Assembly (NCBI GenBank): GCA_963746885.1
Contig: CAVVDM010000010.1
Span: forward strand, 92,651-156,650
Length of the DNA stretch: 64,000 nt
Source: DATARH01 sp963746885
GTDB taxonomy: Bacteria; Pseudomonadota; Alphaproteobacteria; ATCC43930; CGMCC-115725
Reading direction: 5' to 3'
Under the pieces are notes generated by a model, which was not told the DNA's origin, searched no databases, and was given only the letters and a program-made list of their open reading frames with translations. Shown piece by piece: positions 42,958 to 53,501 of this stretch; position 1 is the stretch's first letter, and every line of letters starts with the position of its first letter. Both the position numbers and the translations under genes were made by a program.

Positions 42958-45900
42958 CCCTCGCCGCCCCGCTGGAGAGAACCACCGCGCCGGACAGCGC
43001 GCTCGCGCTTGCCGCCGCGGCACTTCGAGCGCGCCATAACGTCGGTCGGGACGCGCCCGCGCCGGCGCCTGCCTGGCGGAAGCTTTCTGAAATCGTCCCA
43101 TGGCTGGATCGGGCCCGCCAGTCCTGCGTCGAGCCGCCACACCATGCCGCGAAGGCCTCCGAGTGGCTGCTTGACAACGAGTTTCATGTCCGACGCGCGG
43201 TCCGGCAGGTGCGCGAGGACATGCCGGCTTCCTTCTACCGCCGCCTGCCGCGCCTTGCCGCGCCCGAATATCGGGGAATTCCGCGAGTTATGGCACTGGC
43301 CCACGGCATGCTCGACGCCGCGCACATGCATATCGGCCTCGCGGGCGCCGCAGATTTCGTCAATGCCTATCAACAGGACGGGCCGCTCACTATTGCCGAG
43401 CTTTGGGCCTTTCCAGCGATGCTGCGCCTCGTCTGTCTCGAGAGGCTTGTTCTCGCCTTCTCCGAACTCGTACCCGATCTCGCGCCGCCATTTGAGCCGA
43501 CCCCCGGATTGGCCCCGCACGAGCCACTTGACGCGACCGAGAGCGTCTCTCGTGCAATTTCCGCGCTCATCGCGGTGTCGAACACGTCCTGGAAGGCATT
43601 CTTTGAGCAGGTCAGCCGGGTCGAGGCGATCCTGCAGGCCGATCCGGCCGGGGTGTATCCGGAGATGGATTTCGACACGCGCGACCGCTACCGCAAGGCG
43701 GTGGAGGAAATTGCCAACGGCGCGCGCGTGTCCGAGTCGGATGTCGCCGAGGCTGCGCTAGAGCTGACGCGCGCCCATGCGGGCGCACGGCGCGGCGGGC
43801 ATGTCGGATGCTGGCTGGTCGCCGAAGGCCGGGCGGCGCTTGAGCGGACGGTCGGCTTTCGCCCCACGCCTGCCGCCGCGCTGGGCCGCTGGGTGATCGG
43901 TCACCCCGGCGTCAGCTACACCGGCGCGCTGGCAGGCATCGGTATCGCAGCACTCGCGGTGCCGACCCTGCTGCTCGCGTCACTCGATGCAGGTGCCGCG
44001 GCCTGGGCGGCCGGGCTTGCCCTGTCGCTCACGCCCGCAATGATCATTAGCGTCACGCTCACGCACTGGATCGTCACCCAATTCGTTCCGCCCCGGGTGC
44101 TGCCGAAGCTCGACGTCGAGCGCGGCCTCGGCGCGGGCTGCGAAGCGGCGCTGGTGATGCCCGTGATCCTCCGTAAGGAGGGCGAGGTCGGGCCGCTGAT
44201 TGAGCGTCTGGAGACGCACTGGCTGTCAAACCCGGACCCGCTGATCCGCATGGCGCTGCTGACCGACCTCGCGGACGCCGATACCGAGCGTACGCCCGAA
44301 GATACGCCGATCGAGGCGGCGCTGGTCGCGGGCGTGCGCCGCCTGAACGCGCGCTATCCGGAACAGGCCCCGTTCGCGCTGCTCCACCGGGCGCGCCGCT
44401 GGAACGCGGCCGAAGGCTGCTGGATGGGGTGGGAGCGCAAGCGCGGCAAGCTCGAAGAGTTCACCGCTTTCATTCTCGGCCACATGCCCGAGGCCTTTGT
44501 CTTGCGCGAGGGCGACGTCGACGCACTCAGCCGGGCGCGCTTCGTCGTCACGCTTGACGCCGACACCACGGCCTCACCGGGCGGAATCAACCGGCTGCTC
44601 GGCGCTCTCGCCCATCCGCTCAACCGCGTCGAATTCGACCCCGGGTCGGGGAAACCGCGCCGGGGCTACACCTTTGTCCAGCCGAGGGTCGAGATCTCGC
44701 CCGGCGCCGGCGAGCGCTCGCTGTTCACCCGCCTCTATACCGGCGACACGGCGATCGACATCTACAGCCGCGCGGTCTCCGACGTATATCAGGACCTGTT
44801 CGGTGAAGGGATCTTCACTGGCAAGGGCGCCTACGACGTCGCGGCCTTCCATCAATATCTGCATGGGCGCGCGCCGGAGAACGCGATCGTCAGCCACGAC
44901 CTGTTCGAGGGTCTGCACGGACGCGCGGCGCTGGCCAGCGACATCGTCTTCTACGAGGACTTCCCGGCGAACTATCTCGCCTATGCCCGCCGCGCCTATC
45001 GCTGGGTACGTGGCGACTGGCAGCTTCTGCCGTGGCTCGCCGGATCGGTGCCGGTCTGCGGCGGGACGCGCGCGCCCAACCGGCTGTCGGTACTCGACCG
45101 CTGGAAGATCCTCGATAATCTGCGGCGCAGCCTGATCCCGCCGGCACTGATCGCGTTCGCGGCGGTGGCATGGCTGGCGCTGCCGGGCGAGGCCCTGATT
45201 TGGACGGTGCTCACAGTGGCCGCCCCGGGCGCCTACCTGTTCACCGACCTCGTGACCGGCCTGGCGCGCGGGCGACGCCGTGGCGCTGCGCGGGGCATGC
45301 TGCGCCGAATGGCCGATCACAGCGGGCGCTGGCTGCTCGCGATCGTCTTCATGGCATACGAGGCTGTGGCGGCGGCAGATGCGATCGCGCGGACTTTCTG
45401 GCGCGTCTATGTCTCGCGGCAGCGGATGCTGGAATGGACATCGGCCGCTCATTCTGCCGCGCAGGCCGCAGAAGGACGGATCGGGACCTGGGCCGAGATG
45501 GCTGCTGCGCCCGTGATCGCCACCACAATCGCTTTGAGCCTCGCCATCGTCGATCCCTCAGGGTTGCCTGGGGCTGCGCCGCTTCTCCTATTGTGGTTCG
45601 CCTCGCCCGAGATAGCCCGTCTCATAAGCAGGCCGAGGCCGCTGGTAGTGGAGACGTTGGGGGCTGACGACCAGATCTACCTGCGCCAAGTCGCTCGGCG
45701 GACGTGGCTCTTCTTCGAGACATTCGCCGGGCCCGACGACAACTGGCTGCCGTCCGACAACTATCAGGCGAACCCCCATGAAGAGATCGCTCACCGCAGC
45801 TCTCCTACCAATGTCGGCATGCTGTTCCTCTCGTCGCTGACGGCGTGGGATTTCGGTCATATCGGCCTGCACGACCTCGCCGCGCGGATGATCTGCGCGC

Positions 45901-48900
45901 TGGATTCGCTCGATCGGCTCGAGAGCTACGCCGGTCACACATTCAACTGGTTCGAGACGAAAACGTTCAAGTCCCTCGAACCACGCTACGTCTCCACAGT
46001 CGACAGCGGCAACCTGGCGGTGAGCCTGCTCACGCTGCGCGAAGGCTGCCGCGAGGCCGCCCGAGGACCGGCGATGTCTCCGGCGCTGTGGAGCGGCCTC
46101 GAGGATGTGCTCCGTCTGCTGCGCGACGCAGTTTCCGCCCTGCCCGAGCCGCATCGGCGCGAGATCTTGGGCCACCTCGATGCGACGCTCGACCGGCTCC
46201 CGGCGATCCGGTGCGCGCCGCAGACCTGGAGGGCAGCGCTGATCGAGATCGGCGCGAGCGACTGGCAAGAGATTCGGACGCTTGTCCCGGAAGCGCTCGA
46301 CAATGCCGCTCAGACCGACGCGCACGAGATCCATCTCTGGCTCGAGCGTGCCGACCATCATCTCGTGAACATGAGACGCGATCTAGACGCGCTAGAGCCT
46401 TGGCGCGCTTTGACCGACGCGCCGCCGGCCGGTCTCGGCGCGGTGGAGGAACTCATCGACGCGCTGCCCGGACCCGACGCACGCCTCGATGAGAGTGCCG
46501 AAAGGATCGGCCGCGTGCGTGCCGCGCTGTCGGAACTGGCTCCAGCCGACGCCGACAGCCGGCGTTGGGTCGGTGAAGCGAACACGGCGCTCGACCGCGG
46601 GATGGCCGCCTGCACCGAATTGCGCAAGAGCCTCGAGAGCATCGCGCAGCGTGCGAGCGCGCGGGCGTTCGGCATGGATTTCCGCCTGCTTTATGACACG
46701 GAAACCCGAACCTTTTTCATCGGCTACAACCTCAGCTCTGACAGGCTCGACCAGCACCACTACGATCTGCTGGCGAGCGAGGCGCGGCTGGCGAGCTATT
46801 TTGCGATCGCCAAGCGCGACGTGCCTGTCGAACACTGGTTCCACCTCGGGCGGCCCATCACCCAGGCCGGCGGCGCGCGGGTGACGCTCTCCTGGAACGG
46901 GTCGATGTTCGAGTACCTTATGCCGGCACTGTTGTTGCCGAGCGATGCAGGGCGGCTTCTTGGGCAGAGCGAACGCGCCGCGGTTTCCGCGCAACGGCGC
47001 TATGGCGAGAAGCTCGGCCTGCCCTGGGGCGTGTCGGAGTCCGGCTACGCTGCCCGTGACGCCCTACATCGGTACCAGTATCAGGCCTTCGGGGTGCCGG
47101 GCCTCGGCCTAAAACGCGGGCTGTCCGAGGACTACGTGGTCGCGCCTTATGCCAGCGCGCTGGCGCTGGCCGTCGCACCGATCGCGGCCACCGCCAATCT
47201 CCGATGGTTGGAGAAGCTCGGGCTGCGCGGTCAGTACGGCTTTTTCGAAGCGGCTGATTTCACACCGGACCGACGGCCAATGAATGGCGGTTTCACCCCT
47301 GTACGGGCCTACATGGCCCACCATCAGGGCATGATCGCGGCCGCCATCGGCAACGCGCTGAACGACAACATCCTTGTGAGGCGCTTCGGCCGCGAGCCGC
47401 ACATGCGCGCGACCGAACTGCTGTTGCAGGAGCGCGTGCCCTGGGAGTTCCCGCCCGAGCAGGCGACCGAGGCGGAAACGGCCGCGCCCGACCTCGCCCG
47501 CACACCAACGCCGATGCTGCACGGTTGGACCGCACCGAACGAGCCGAGGCCGCAGCTTCACGTTATCGGCAACGGAAGCCTCGCATCCTGGATTTCCGAT
47601 GCCGGAGGGGGCGCGCTCTGGTGGCGGGGCCAGGCGCTGACGCGGTGGACGGGAGACGCCGCTTGCCGCGGCGGCGATGCGCGGATCTATCTCAGCGAGC
47701 GGGACAGCGGGGCGGTCTGGTCACTCGGCGGCCGCGGGCTGGGTCAGTCGACAGAGGTAAGCTTTCACGCGCATAAGGTCGAGTTCCACGAGCGTACGAA
47801 CGGCCTGTCGACAAACCTCGAAATAGCGATTGCGCCGGGCGACGATGTGGAGATCCGCCGCGTCACCCTCTTCAACGACAGTGGCCAGACGCGCGAGATC
47901 GATCTGACGAGCTATGCCGAGGTGGTGCTCGCGCCCGCGGCCGCCTATGAGCGTCACCCTGCGTTCAGCAAGCTCTTTATCCACAGCGAGCAACTCGATG
48001 CGCTGGACGCGCTCGTCTTCACGCGTCGGCCGAGACGACCCGCGGATCGACCGCCGGTTCTCGTCCACAGCCTTCTGTCAGCCGATGCCGCAGTGACGCC
48101 TGCGGGTTTCGAGACCGACCGTCGGAGGTTTCTCGGCCGGCATGGCGACGCCGAACGGCCGCCGGGTGCGACCTCCGTGCTGGAGGGCGGTGCCGGATGG
48201 ACGCTCGATCCGGTCATGGCGCTGCGCGCGCGGGTCAGCCTGGCTCCCGGAGCACGGGCGCATGTCGCCTTCGTAACGGTTGCCGCCGGCTCGCGTGAGA
48301 CTGCGCTCGAAATCGCCGAGCGCTACGCGACCGCGCCGGCTCTCGATTGGGGGATGGAGGATGCTCTGCGATCCGCGGCGCTGGAGGCGCGACGTCTCGG
48401 CCTCGATTCGAGGGCGCTGGCCGAGGCGCAGGCCCTGTGTCGGGATCTCGTCTTTCCCCGACCGCCGACGCATGTATTGGCGGCTGCGTTGGAGACCGGC
48501 CTACCTTCCCAGCCGCAGCTCTGGAGCATGGGCCTCTCCGGCGATTTGCCGATTGTCCTCGTGCAAGTGGCAGATGATGCGCACGCGCAGCTGCTCCCCG
48601 CCGTGATCCGGGCGCATCAATGGTGGCTGCGGCGGGGCCTTCGCTCGGACCTGGTTATTCTGCGCGAAGGCGCTTCCGGCTATTTGGAGCCGATCCGCGA
48701 ACGGCTGTCCGCCACCCTTCGCGAGGCAGGCGTCCTCGAGGGCCTCGGCGGTTCGGGGGGCGTTTATCTCCTGGCGGCGGACCGGTTCGGAGCGACGGAG
48801 CGGCGGACCCTCGAGGCTTCGGCGCGACTGTCACTCGACGGCGCGGCGGAATCGCTTGCCGACGCGGTGGCCGCGCCGCGCCCAGCGCGCATCGCACCAC

Positions 48901-51401
48901 CCCGTTTCCAACCCGTCGGGCCGCCCCCTCCCGAGCCGACGCCGGCACCAGCACTCGTACGTCCTTCGGACAGCGCCTTCGACAACTCCTATGGGGGGTT
49001 CACCCCGGACGATGGGGACTATGTGATCCATCTTGAGAGCGGGCGCCGGACGCCGGCGCCTTGGTGCAACGTTCTGGCGAATGAGAGCTTCGGATCGATC
49101 GTCTCGGAGGCGGGGCTTGGCTTCACCTGGTGCATCAACAGTGGCGAGCATCGACTAACGCCATGGTCGAACGATCCACTGGTCGATCCGCAGGCAGAGG
49201 CGCTCTACCTGCGTGACGAGGAGACCGCCAGGATTTGGACGCCGACCCCACTCCCCACCGGCGGCGACTTGCCCTGCCAGATCCGCCACCGTCCGGGTGC
49301 GACGACGTGGCAACGCAACGGAGAAGGTCTGGAGCAGCGTCTCACCGTCTTCGTCCCGCCCGACGCTCCGGTGAAGCTCGCGCTTCTCAGCCTGTCCAAC
49401 CCGGGTGGTCGCGGTCGCCGGTTGACCGCCACCTACTACGCCGAATGGCTGCTCGGCGCGCTGGCCAGCGTGGCGCGTCCGCATCTGGTCTGCGGTTACG
49501 ATGCCGAGAGTCGGGCCTTGGTCGCCCGCAACGGCTGGAATCCGGAATTCGGCGACCGCGCGGCGTTTCTCGCCGCGAGCCGCCCGCCCCATAGCCTGAC
49601 CTGCGACCGCGCAGCGTTTCTCGGCCGAAACGGTGATCCCGCACATCCGGCTGGCCTCACCGCCTGGAGCCTGGACGGCGCGCTCGATGGCATCGCCGAC
49701 CCCTGTGCGGCGTTCCAGGTTCATATCGACCTCGCGCCTGGGGCGGTGGAGGAGGTGGTTTTCGTGCTTGGCGAGGGAACCGATTCTGTAGAGGCGGCAC
49801 GTCTCGCCGCGCATTGGAGTAACGTCGACAGGGCCAAGACCGCGCTCGCTGCAAACGACGCGGTCTGGGAACGGCGACTTGGCGCTGTCACGGTCACCAG
49901 CCCGGACCCGGCTTTCGACCTTTTGGTCAACCGTTGGCTCATCAACCAGACCTATGCCTCGCGCGTGCTGGCCCGGGCCGGCTTCCAGCAGGCCGGCGGC
50001 GCCTTCGGTTTCCGCGACCAGCTTCAGGACATGATGGCACTTCTGTTCATCGAGCCGCAGCGGGTGCGCGCGCATATCCTCGACTGCGCGACACGGCAGT
50101 TCGAGGAGGGAGACGTTCTGCACTGGTGGCATCCGCCTTTAGGGCGCGGTGTGCGAACGCACTGCTCGGATGACCTGCTGTGGCTCGTCTATGCGACCGG
50201 CCGTTATGTCGTTGCCACGGGCGACGTCTCTATCCTCGCCGAGCAGGTTCCGTTTCTTTCCGCCCCACCGCTCGGGGACGACGAGGAAGACCGCTACGCT
50301 CTGTTCGTAGCGGGCGCCGAGCACGCGACACTGTTCGAGCATTGCCGGCGCGCGCTAGAGCGTGGCGTCACCGCGGGCGCGCATGGGCTGCCGCTCATCG
50401 GAACGGGCGACTGGAACGACGGCATGGACCGGGTCGGGAACGAGGGACGTGGCGAAAGCGTCTGGCTTGCTTGGTTCGCCGCAGTTTGCGCCGACGCGTT
50501 CGCTGACCTCGCTGTGGACTTCGGGCGCGACGATCTCGCCGGGCTCTGGAGGTCGCACGCCGCCGATCTGCGCCGTGCCGCCGACGCAGCTGGGTGGGAC
50601 GGCGCATGGTATGCGCGGGCCTTCGCAGATGATGGTCTGCCCTGGGGCTCGAAAAACTCCGACGAATGCCAGATCGACAGCATATCCCAATCCTGGGCTG
50701 CGCTGGCCAGCGGACCATCGCCTGCTCGAACAGCAGCGGCCGTCGCCGCGGCGACCGAGCGGCTCGTCGATCCGGAAGCGCGGCTGGTGCGTCTGCTCAC
50801 GCCGCCGTTCGACCGAACACCGCGCGATCCGGGCTATATTCGCGCCTATCCGCCGGGCGTGCGCGAAAACGGCGGCCAGTATACTCATGCGGCGGCCTGG
50901 CTGGGTCTGGCCCACGCACGGTTAGGCGACAGCGACCGCGCCTATGAGATTTTCGATCTGATCAACCCAATTCGCCGCACCGCCGACGCCACCGGCGCGG
51001 ATCTCTACCGCGCCGAGCCCTATGTCCTGCCCGGCGACGTGCGCGGCGCCGATCCGGGGATCGGCGAAGCCGGTTGGACTTGGTACACGGGCGCCGCCGG
51101 TTGGACATGGCAACTCGCCGTCGAGGGCATCCTCGGTCTCAGCCTCCACCGCGGCACCGTCAGGATTTCCCCTCGAATCCCGAAGAACTGGGGCGGTGCG
51201 GAAGTCCGGGTCAAGGGGCCCAGCGGGATGCTGATCATCACCATCGAGGACCCCGAACAGCTTGGCACTGGCCGCGTCGAGCTTGCGGTAGATGGGCGCC
51301 TCGTGGGCGGCGATTGCATTGCTCTCCCAACAGGCGGCAGGAAACACCGCGTCACCGCACGCCTGCGCCCGGTTAGGGCGGCCATGGCGGCAGACCGATA
51401 A
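42954..51401 (+). CDS. ndvB: cyclic beta-1,2-glucan synthase NdvB
   Basis: A 2815-aa inner-membrane enzyme, full length for the family. It primes on itself, elongates beta-1,2-glucan from UDP-glucose, trims it by phosphorolysis and cyclises it. Membrane helices lie at about 315-375, 725-770, 790-820 and 845-890. The GT84 core around 450-690 has FVVTLDADTTASPGG and RRAYRWVRGDWQLLPW. A glycoamylase-like cyclisation region follows from about 905. Two sugar-phosphorylase beta-domains start near 1535 and 2022, and the GH94 domain has the catalytic Asp in GTGDWNDGMDRVG (about 2485). The TTG start overlaps the usp stop. Confidence 0.95.
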   Translation: MTLAAPLERTTAPDSALALAAAALRARHNVGRDAPAPAPAWRKLSEIVPWLDRARQSCVEPPHHAAKASEWLLDNEFHVRRAVRQVREDMPASFYRRLPRLAAPEYRGIPRVMALAHGMLDAAHMHIGLAGAADFVNAYQQDGPLTIAELWAFPAMLRLVCLERLVLAFSELVPDLAPPFEPTPGLAPHEPLDATESVSRAISALIAVSNTSWKAFFEQVSRVEAILQADPAGVYPEMDFDTRDRYRKAVEEIANGARVSESDVAEAALELTRAHAGARRGGHVGCWLVAEGRAALERTVGFRPTPAAALGRWVIGHPGVSYTGALAGIGIAALAVPTLLLASLDAGAAAWAAGLALSLTPAMIISVTLTHWIVTQFVPPRVLPKLDVERGLGAGCEAALVMPVILRKEGEVGPLIERLETHWLSNPDPLIRMALLTDLADADTERTPEDTPIEAALVAGVRRLNARYPEQAPFALLHRARRWNAAEGCWMGWERKRGKLEEFTAFILGHMPEAFVLREGDVDALSRARFVVTLDADTTASPGGINRLLGALAHPLNRVEFDPGSGKPRRGYTFVQPRVEISPGAGERSLFTRLYTGDTAIDIYSRAVSDVYQDLFGEGIFTGKGAYDVAAFHQYLHGRAPENAIVSHDLFEGLHGRAALASDIVFYEDFPANYLAYARRAYRWVRGDWQLLPWLAGSVPVCGGTRAPNRLSVLDRWKILDNLRRSLIPPALIAFAAVAWLALPGEALIWTVLTVAAPGAYLFTDLVTGLARGRRRGAARGMLRRMADHSGRWLLAIVFMAYEAVAAADAIARTFWRVYVSRQRMLEWTSAAHSAAQAAEGRIGTWAEMAAAPVIATTIALSLAIVDPSGLPGAAPLLLLWFASPEIARLISRPRPLVVETLGADDQIYLRQVARRTWLFFETFAGPDDNWLPSDNYQANPHEEIAHRSSPTNVGMLFLSSLTAWDFGHIGLHDLAARMICALDSLDRLESYAGHTFNWFETKTFKSLEPRYVSTVDSGNLAVSLLTLREGCREAARGPAMSPALWSGLEDVLRLLRDAVSALPEPHRREILGHLDATLDRLPAIRCAPQTWRAALIEIGASDWQEIRTLVPEALDNAAQTDAHEIHLWLERADHHLVNMRRDLDALEPWRALTDAPPAGLGAVEELIDALPGPDARLDESAERIGRVRAALSELAPADADSRRWVGEANTALDRGMAACTELRKSLESIAQRASARAFGMDFRLLYDTETRTFFIGYNLSSDRLDQHHYDLLASEARLASYFAIAKRDVPVEHWFHLGRPITQAGGARVTLSWNGSMFEYLMPALLLPSDAGRLLGQSERAAVSAQRRYGEKLGLPWGVSESGYAARDALHRYQYQAFGVPGLGLKRGLSEDYVVAPYASALALAVAPIAATANLRWLEKLGLRGQYGFFEAADFTPDRRPMNGGFTPVRAYMAHHQGMIAAAIGNALNDNILVRRFGREPHMRATELLLQERVPWEFPPEQATEAETAAPDLARTPTPMLHGWTAPNEPRPQLHVIGNGSLASWISDAGGGALWWRGQALTRWTGDAACRGGDARIYLSERDSGAVWSLGGRGLGQSTEVSFHAHKVEFHERTNGLSTNLEIAIAPGDDVEIRRVTLFNDSGQTREIDLTSYAEVVLAPAAAYERHPAFSKLFIHSEQLDALDALVFTRRPRRPADRPPVLVHSLLSADAAVTPAGFETDRRRFLGRHGDAERPPGATSVLEGGAGWTLDPVMALRARVSLAPGARAHVAFVTVAAGSRETALEIAERYATAPALDWGMEDALRSAALEARRLGLDSRALAEAQALCRDLVFPRPPTHVLAAALETGLPSQPQLWSMGLSGDLPIVLVQVADDAHAQLLPAVIRAHQWWLRRGLRSDLVILREGASGYLEPIRERLSATLREAGVLEGLGGSGGVYLLAADRFGATERRTLEASARLSLDGAAESLADAVAAPRPARIAPPRFQPVGPPPPEPTPAPALVRPSDSAFDNSYGGFTPDDGDYVIHLESGRRTPAPWCNVLANESFGSIVSEAGLGFTWCINSGEHRLTPWSNDPLVDPQAEALYLRDEETARIWTPTPLPTGGDLPCQIRHRPGATTWQRNGEGLEQRLTVFVPPDAPVKLALLSLSNPGGRGRRLTATYYAEWLLGALASVARPHLVCGYDAESRALVARNGWNPEFGDRAAFLAASRPPHSLTCDRAAFLGRNGDPAHPAGLTAWSLDGALDGIADPCAAFQVHIDLAPGAVEEVVFVLGEGTDSVEAARLAAHWSNVDRAKTALAANDAVWERRLGAVTVTSPDPAFDLLVNRWLINQTYASRVLARAGFQQAGGAFGFRDQLQDMMALLFIEPQRVRAHILDCATRQFEEGDVLHWWHPPLGRGVRTHCSDDLLWLVYATGRYVVATGDVSILAEQVPFLSAPPLGDDEEDRYALFVAGAEHATLFEHCRRALERGVTAGAHGLPLIGTGDWNDGMDRVGNEGRGESVWLAWFAAVCADAFADLAVDFGRDDLAGLWRSHAADLRRAADAAGWDGAWYARAFADDGLPWGSKNSDECQIDSISQSWAALASGPSPARTAAAVAAATERLVDPEARLVRLLTPPFDRTPRDPGYIRAYPPGVRENGGQYTHAAAWLGLAHARLGDSDRAYEIFDLINPIRRTADATGADLYRAEPYVLPGDVRGADPGIGEAGWTWYTGAAGWTWQLAVEGILGLSLHRGTVRISPRIPKNWGGAEVRVKGPSGMLIITIEDPEQLGTGRVELAVDGRLVGGDCIALPTGGRKHRVTARLRPVRAAMAADR

Positions 51402-51447
51402 GGCTGGCTTTTCGTCCTGGCTGTGAATAATACCGACTCGGCTTAAT

Positions 51448-51700
51448 TCATTCGGCTGGCCACCAGTGGAAATTGGTGTTGGCCTTGATGACGGCGGGGT
51501 CGTCGGTGAGGATTGAGCATCGGCGATCGAGCGCGTCGGTGAGTTCGTCGAGGGAGGCGAATGGTCGATTGGCGACGGTTTCGTCGGCGAGCGGCCGGAG
51601 GCGCTCGGCGAGCTGCAGTTCCGGGGTGTAGGGCGGCAGGAAGCAGAGCCGGATGCCAGGCGGAATGCGCAGCCGCTTGCTGACGTGCCATCCGGCAAGC
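51448..51700 (-). pseudogene. IS630-family transposase C-terminal fragment
   Basis: The minus-strand frame reads CFLPPYTPELQLAERLRPLA, then ANRPFASLDELTDALDRRCS and NFHWWPAE, and ends at TGA 51448. This is the IS630 C-terminus (FLPPYSPELNPAE-LW, with the catalytic Glu in LAERL). The upstream part is lost at about 51700. Confidence 0.75.
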
Positions 51701-51919
51701 CGTTACGGTAGCACCGAATCGCAACTCCGCGTCGGGCGAGCCCGAGGGCTGCCGCGATCGCATCGACGCCGCGTGACGTATCCTCGAACTTCTCGACAGG
51801 TCCAACTGGGGTGGCAACGGTACAATAATCCCAACTTCCGCAGTTTCGTTTTGAAGATGGCTTATTATCAACGGCCTGAAGGCCGTTTTCAGATTTAAGC
51901 ACCACAGTTTCGAGCGGGT

Positions 51920-52455
51920 TCAGCTGGCGGGCGGTATCTCCTGGAAGACGGGCGACAGGGTGAGGTCGATAGCGCGGCAGATTGGATCGATCGTCGGGCC
52001 GGGAGCGGTTCGCAGTCGGGCGCGGCGGCCGTCCTGTTCGACTTCGATCTCACTGAGATCGGCCAGATCGTCGACGATGCGCTGCCATTCGAGCTTGCTG
52101 CGGCGTGCCGCCAGACGATCCATCAGTTCCTTTCGCAGGACCAGGGCGAGGAAGGTGCAAAAGACGTGGCCGCGGATGCCGGCATCGGTTTTGTGGAAGA
52201 TCGGCCGGGTGGCGAGCAGCGCCTTAGCCGTTTTGAAGGCGTCCTCCACGGCGAGAAGGTTGCGGTATCGCAGGACGACTTGGAGGGCGGAGATTTTCGT
52301 GTTGGTGCGCAGCACGAAGAGGCCGTCGAAGCGGGCGTCGGCCTCGACCTTGGTACGATCGATGACGAAACCGTCGCCCTCGGGCTCTTGAGGAACCGGT
52401 GGAAGCCCTTGTTGGCGACCAGTGCCTGGCGGTCAAGCCGCAGAAGGGGCCCTTT
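51920..52455 (-). pseudogene. IS1634-type transposase C-terminal part, frameshifted
   Basis: Reads GLFVLRTNTKISALQVVLRY, then NLLAVEDAFKTAKALLATRP and HVFCTFLALVLRKELMDRLA, the conserved end of IS1634 (IS4-superfamily) transposases. Upstream, ALVANKGFHRFLKSP lies one frame away, so there is a frameshift near 52395. Everything before about 52455 is absent. Confidence 0.75.
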
Positions 52456-52466
52456 ATTATGGAAAG

Positions 52467-52516
52467 TCAGAGCGTTAAGATCGACCGCCGCTGGGCTATC
52501 GCTCTTAACGCTCTGA
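52467..52516. repeat. 14-bp perfect inverted repeat
   Basis: TCAGAGCGTTAAGA (52467-52480) and TCTTAACGCTCTGA (52503-52516) are exact reverse complements separated by 22 nt. The pair sits right at the edge of the IS1634 remnant. It may be a hairpin terminator, a terminal-repeat pair left by a tiny element, or the folded-back end of a lost IS. Confidence 0.65.
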
Positions 52517-52549
52517 TCTGACCGAAAAAGATAGCCTGAGTGGCCCCCC

Positions 52550-52714
52550 TTACAGCGGCACGCCCGACAATAGGGCGCGGCCGAGATTGTTTGCGACCGA
52601 CTTCACGCCCGGCACGGTCTTCGCCGCGCTTTCGGCCGCTGCGGCCTGGGTGCGTTGGGTGCGTTTGCTCATGTAAAGCCGTACCTGTGTGTCGGTGACG
52701 TGAAGGCCGGGCAT
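52550..52714 (-). pseudogene. IS21 istA N-terminal fragment with foreign tail
   Basis: MPGLHVTDTQVRLYMSKRTQ then TQAAAA matches the IstA start, including the beginning of its helix-turn-helix. It then switches to SAAKTVPGVKSVANNLGRAL, which looks like the end of a BON (lipid-binding, osmotic-stress) domain. It ends at TAA 52550. The joint is in frame, giving a 54-aa chimera. Confidence 0.5.
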
Positions 52715-52982
52715 CGCGCTCGTATCGGTAAGGAACAGATACGAGCGGCATACCACCCTCGACACCGCCAGCCGGCCGAAAGCTCCCGAGCTGTCAAATC
52801 GCTTGCAACTGCGCCGCCCTTTTCGCGTCCAATCGCGACCCCTCACCGGCGTTGGTTCAGGCTTGTCCCGATAGCGAACAGGAGGGACCCGCGCGGAGCG
52901 GAGTGACCGCCACGAGTCCGACGGAGCGCAGCGCGGGGGGTGCCTGTTTGCCCACTGGCGCAAGCCGGGGTGGTAGGGCAAC

Positions 52983-53345
52983 TCAAGTGCGGTTTTTAAA
53001 TCGCCCGCTGTCGTTGCCGGTCTCGATGATGTCGCAGTGGTGGGTCAGGCGATCGAGCATGGCGGTGGTCATCTTGGCGTCACCGAACACCTGGGGCCAA
53101 TCGGCGAAGGCGAGGTTGGTGGTGATCAGCAGTGAGGTGTTCTCGTAGAGGTTGCTGATCAGGTGGAACAGCAACTGGCCTCCGGGCTGGCTGAACGGCA
53201 GGTAGCCCAGTTCGTCGATGACGATGAGATCGTAGCGCAGCAGGTTCTCGGCGAGCCGGCCACTGCGACCGGCAGCCTTCTCCTGTTCGAGCTGGTTGAC
53301 GAGGTCGACCAGGTTAAAGAAGCACCCTGGCGCGGGCGGCCGTCC
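52983..53345 (-). pseudogene. istB: IS21 helper ATPase istB, 5'-truncated
   Basis: Begins FFNLVDLVNQLEQEKAAGRS, runs through Walker B DLIVIDELGYLPFSQPGGQL and LITTNLAFADWPQVFGDAKM, and ends HHCDIIETGNDSGRFKNRT at 52983. The N-terminal half with Walker A is missing: the sequence joins a truncated integrase gene at about 53360. IstB normally helps IstA choose targets. This copy cannot bind ATP. Confidence 0.82.
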
Positions 53346-53363
53346 GCAGCCGATAATCGTCAC

Positions 53364-53492
53364 CTAGAAGCCGGCTTTGATTGACAGCAGGATCATGACG
53401 CGGTCGCGCAGCGGATATCTGCTGCGCCGCGCATGGCGCAAAGCAGCCTGTACTTGCAAGCGCGTCAGGACTTTGGCCTGTTTGCCTGCCAT
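53364..53492 (-). pseudogene. tyrosine recombinase (integrase), N-terminal fragment
   Basis: The 42-aa frame MAGKQAKVLTRLQVQAALRH then YPLRDRVMILLSIKAGF is the start of a phage-type site-specific integrase common in alphaproteobacteria (GKQAKVLT---L-A-L-HA--TRYPLRDRVM-LLS-KAGLRA-EIA). It stops at TAG 53364, exactly where the istB remnant begins. The catalytic Arg, His and Tyr are all lost. It begins 9 nt after the DUF3768 gene on the same strand. Confidence 0.72.
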
Positions 53493-53501
53493 AGCCCGGC
53501 C

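Noticed and set aside
44574..45452. Open frames antisense to ndvB (also around 49155-50132 and 45588-46361)
   Set aside because: ndvB is continuous and conserved over its whole length, and these are stop-free shadows.
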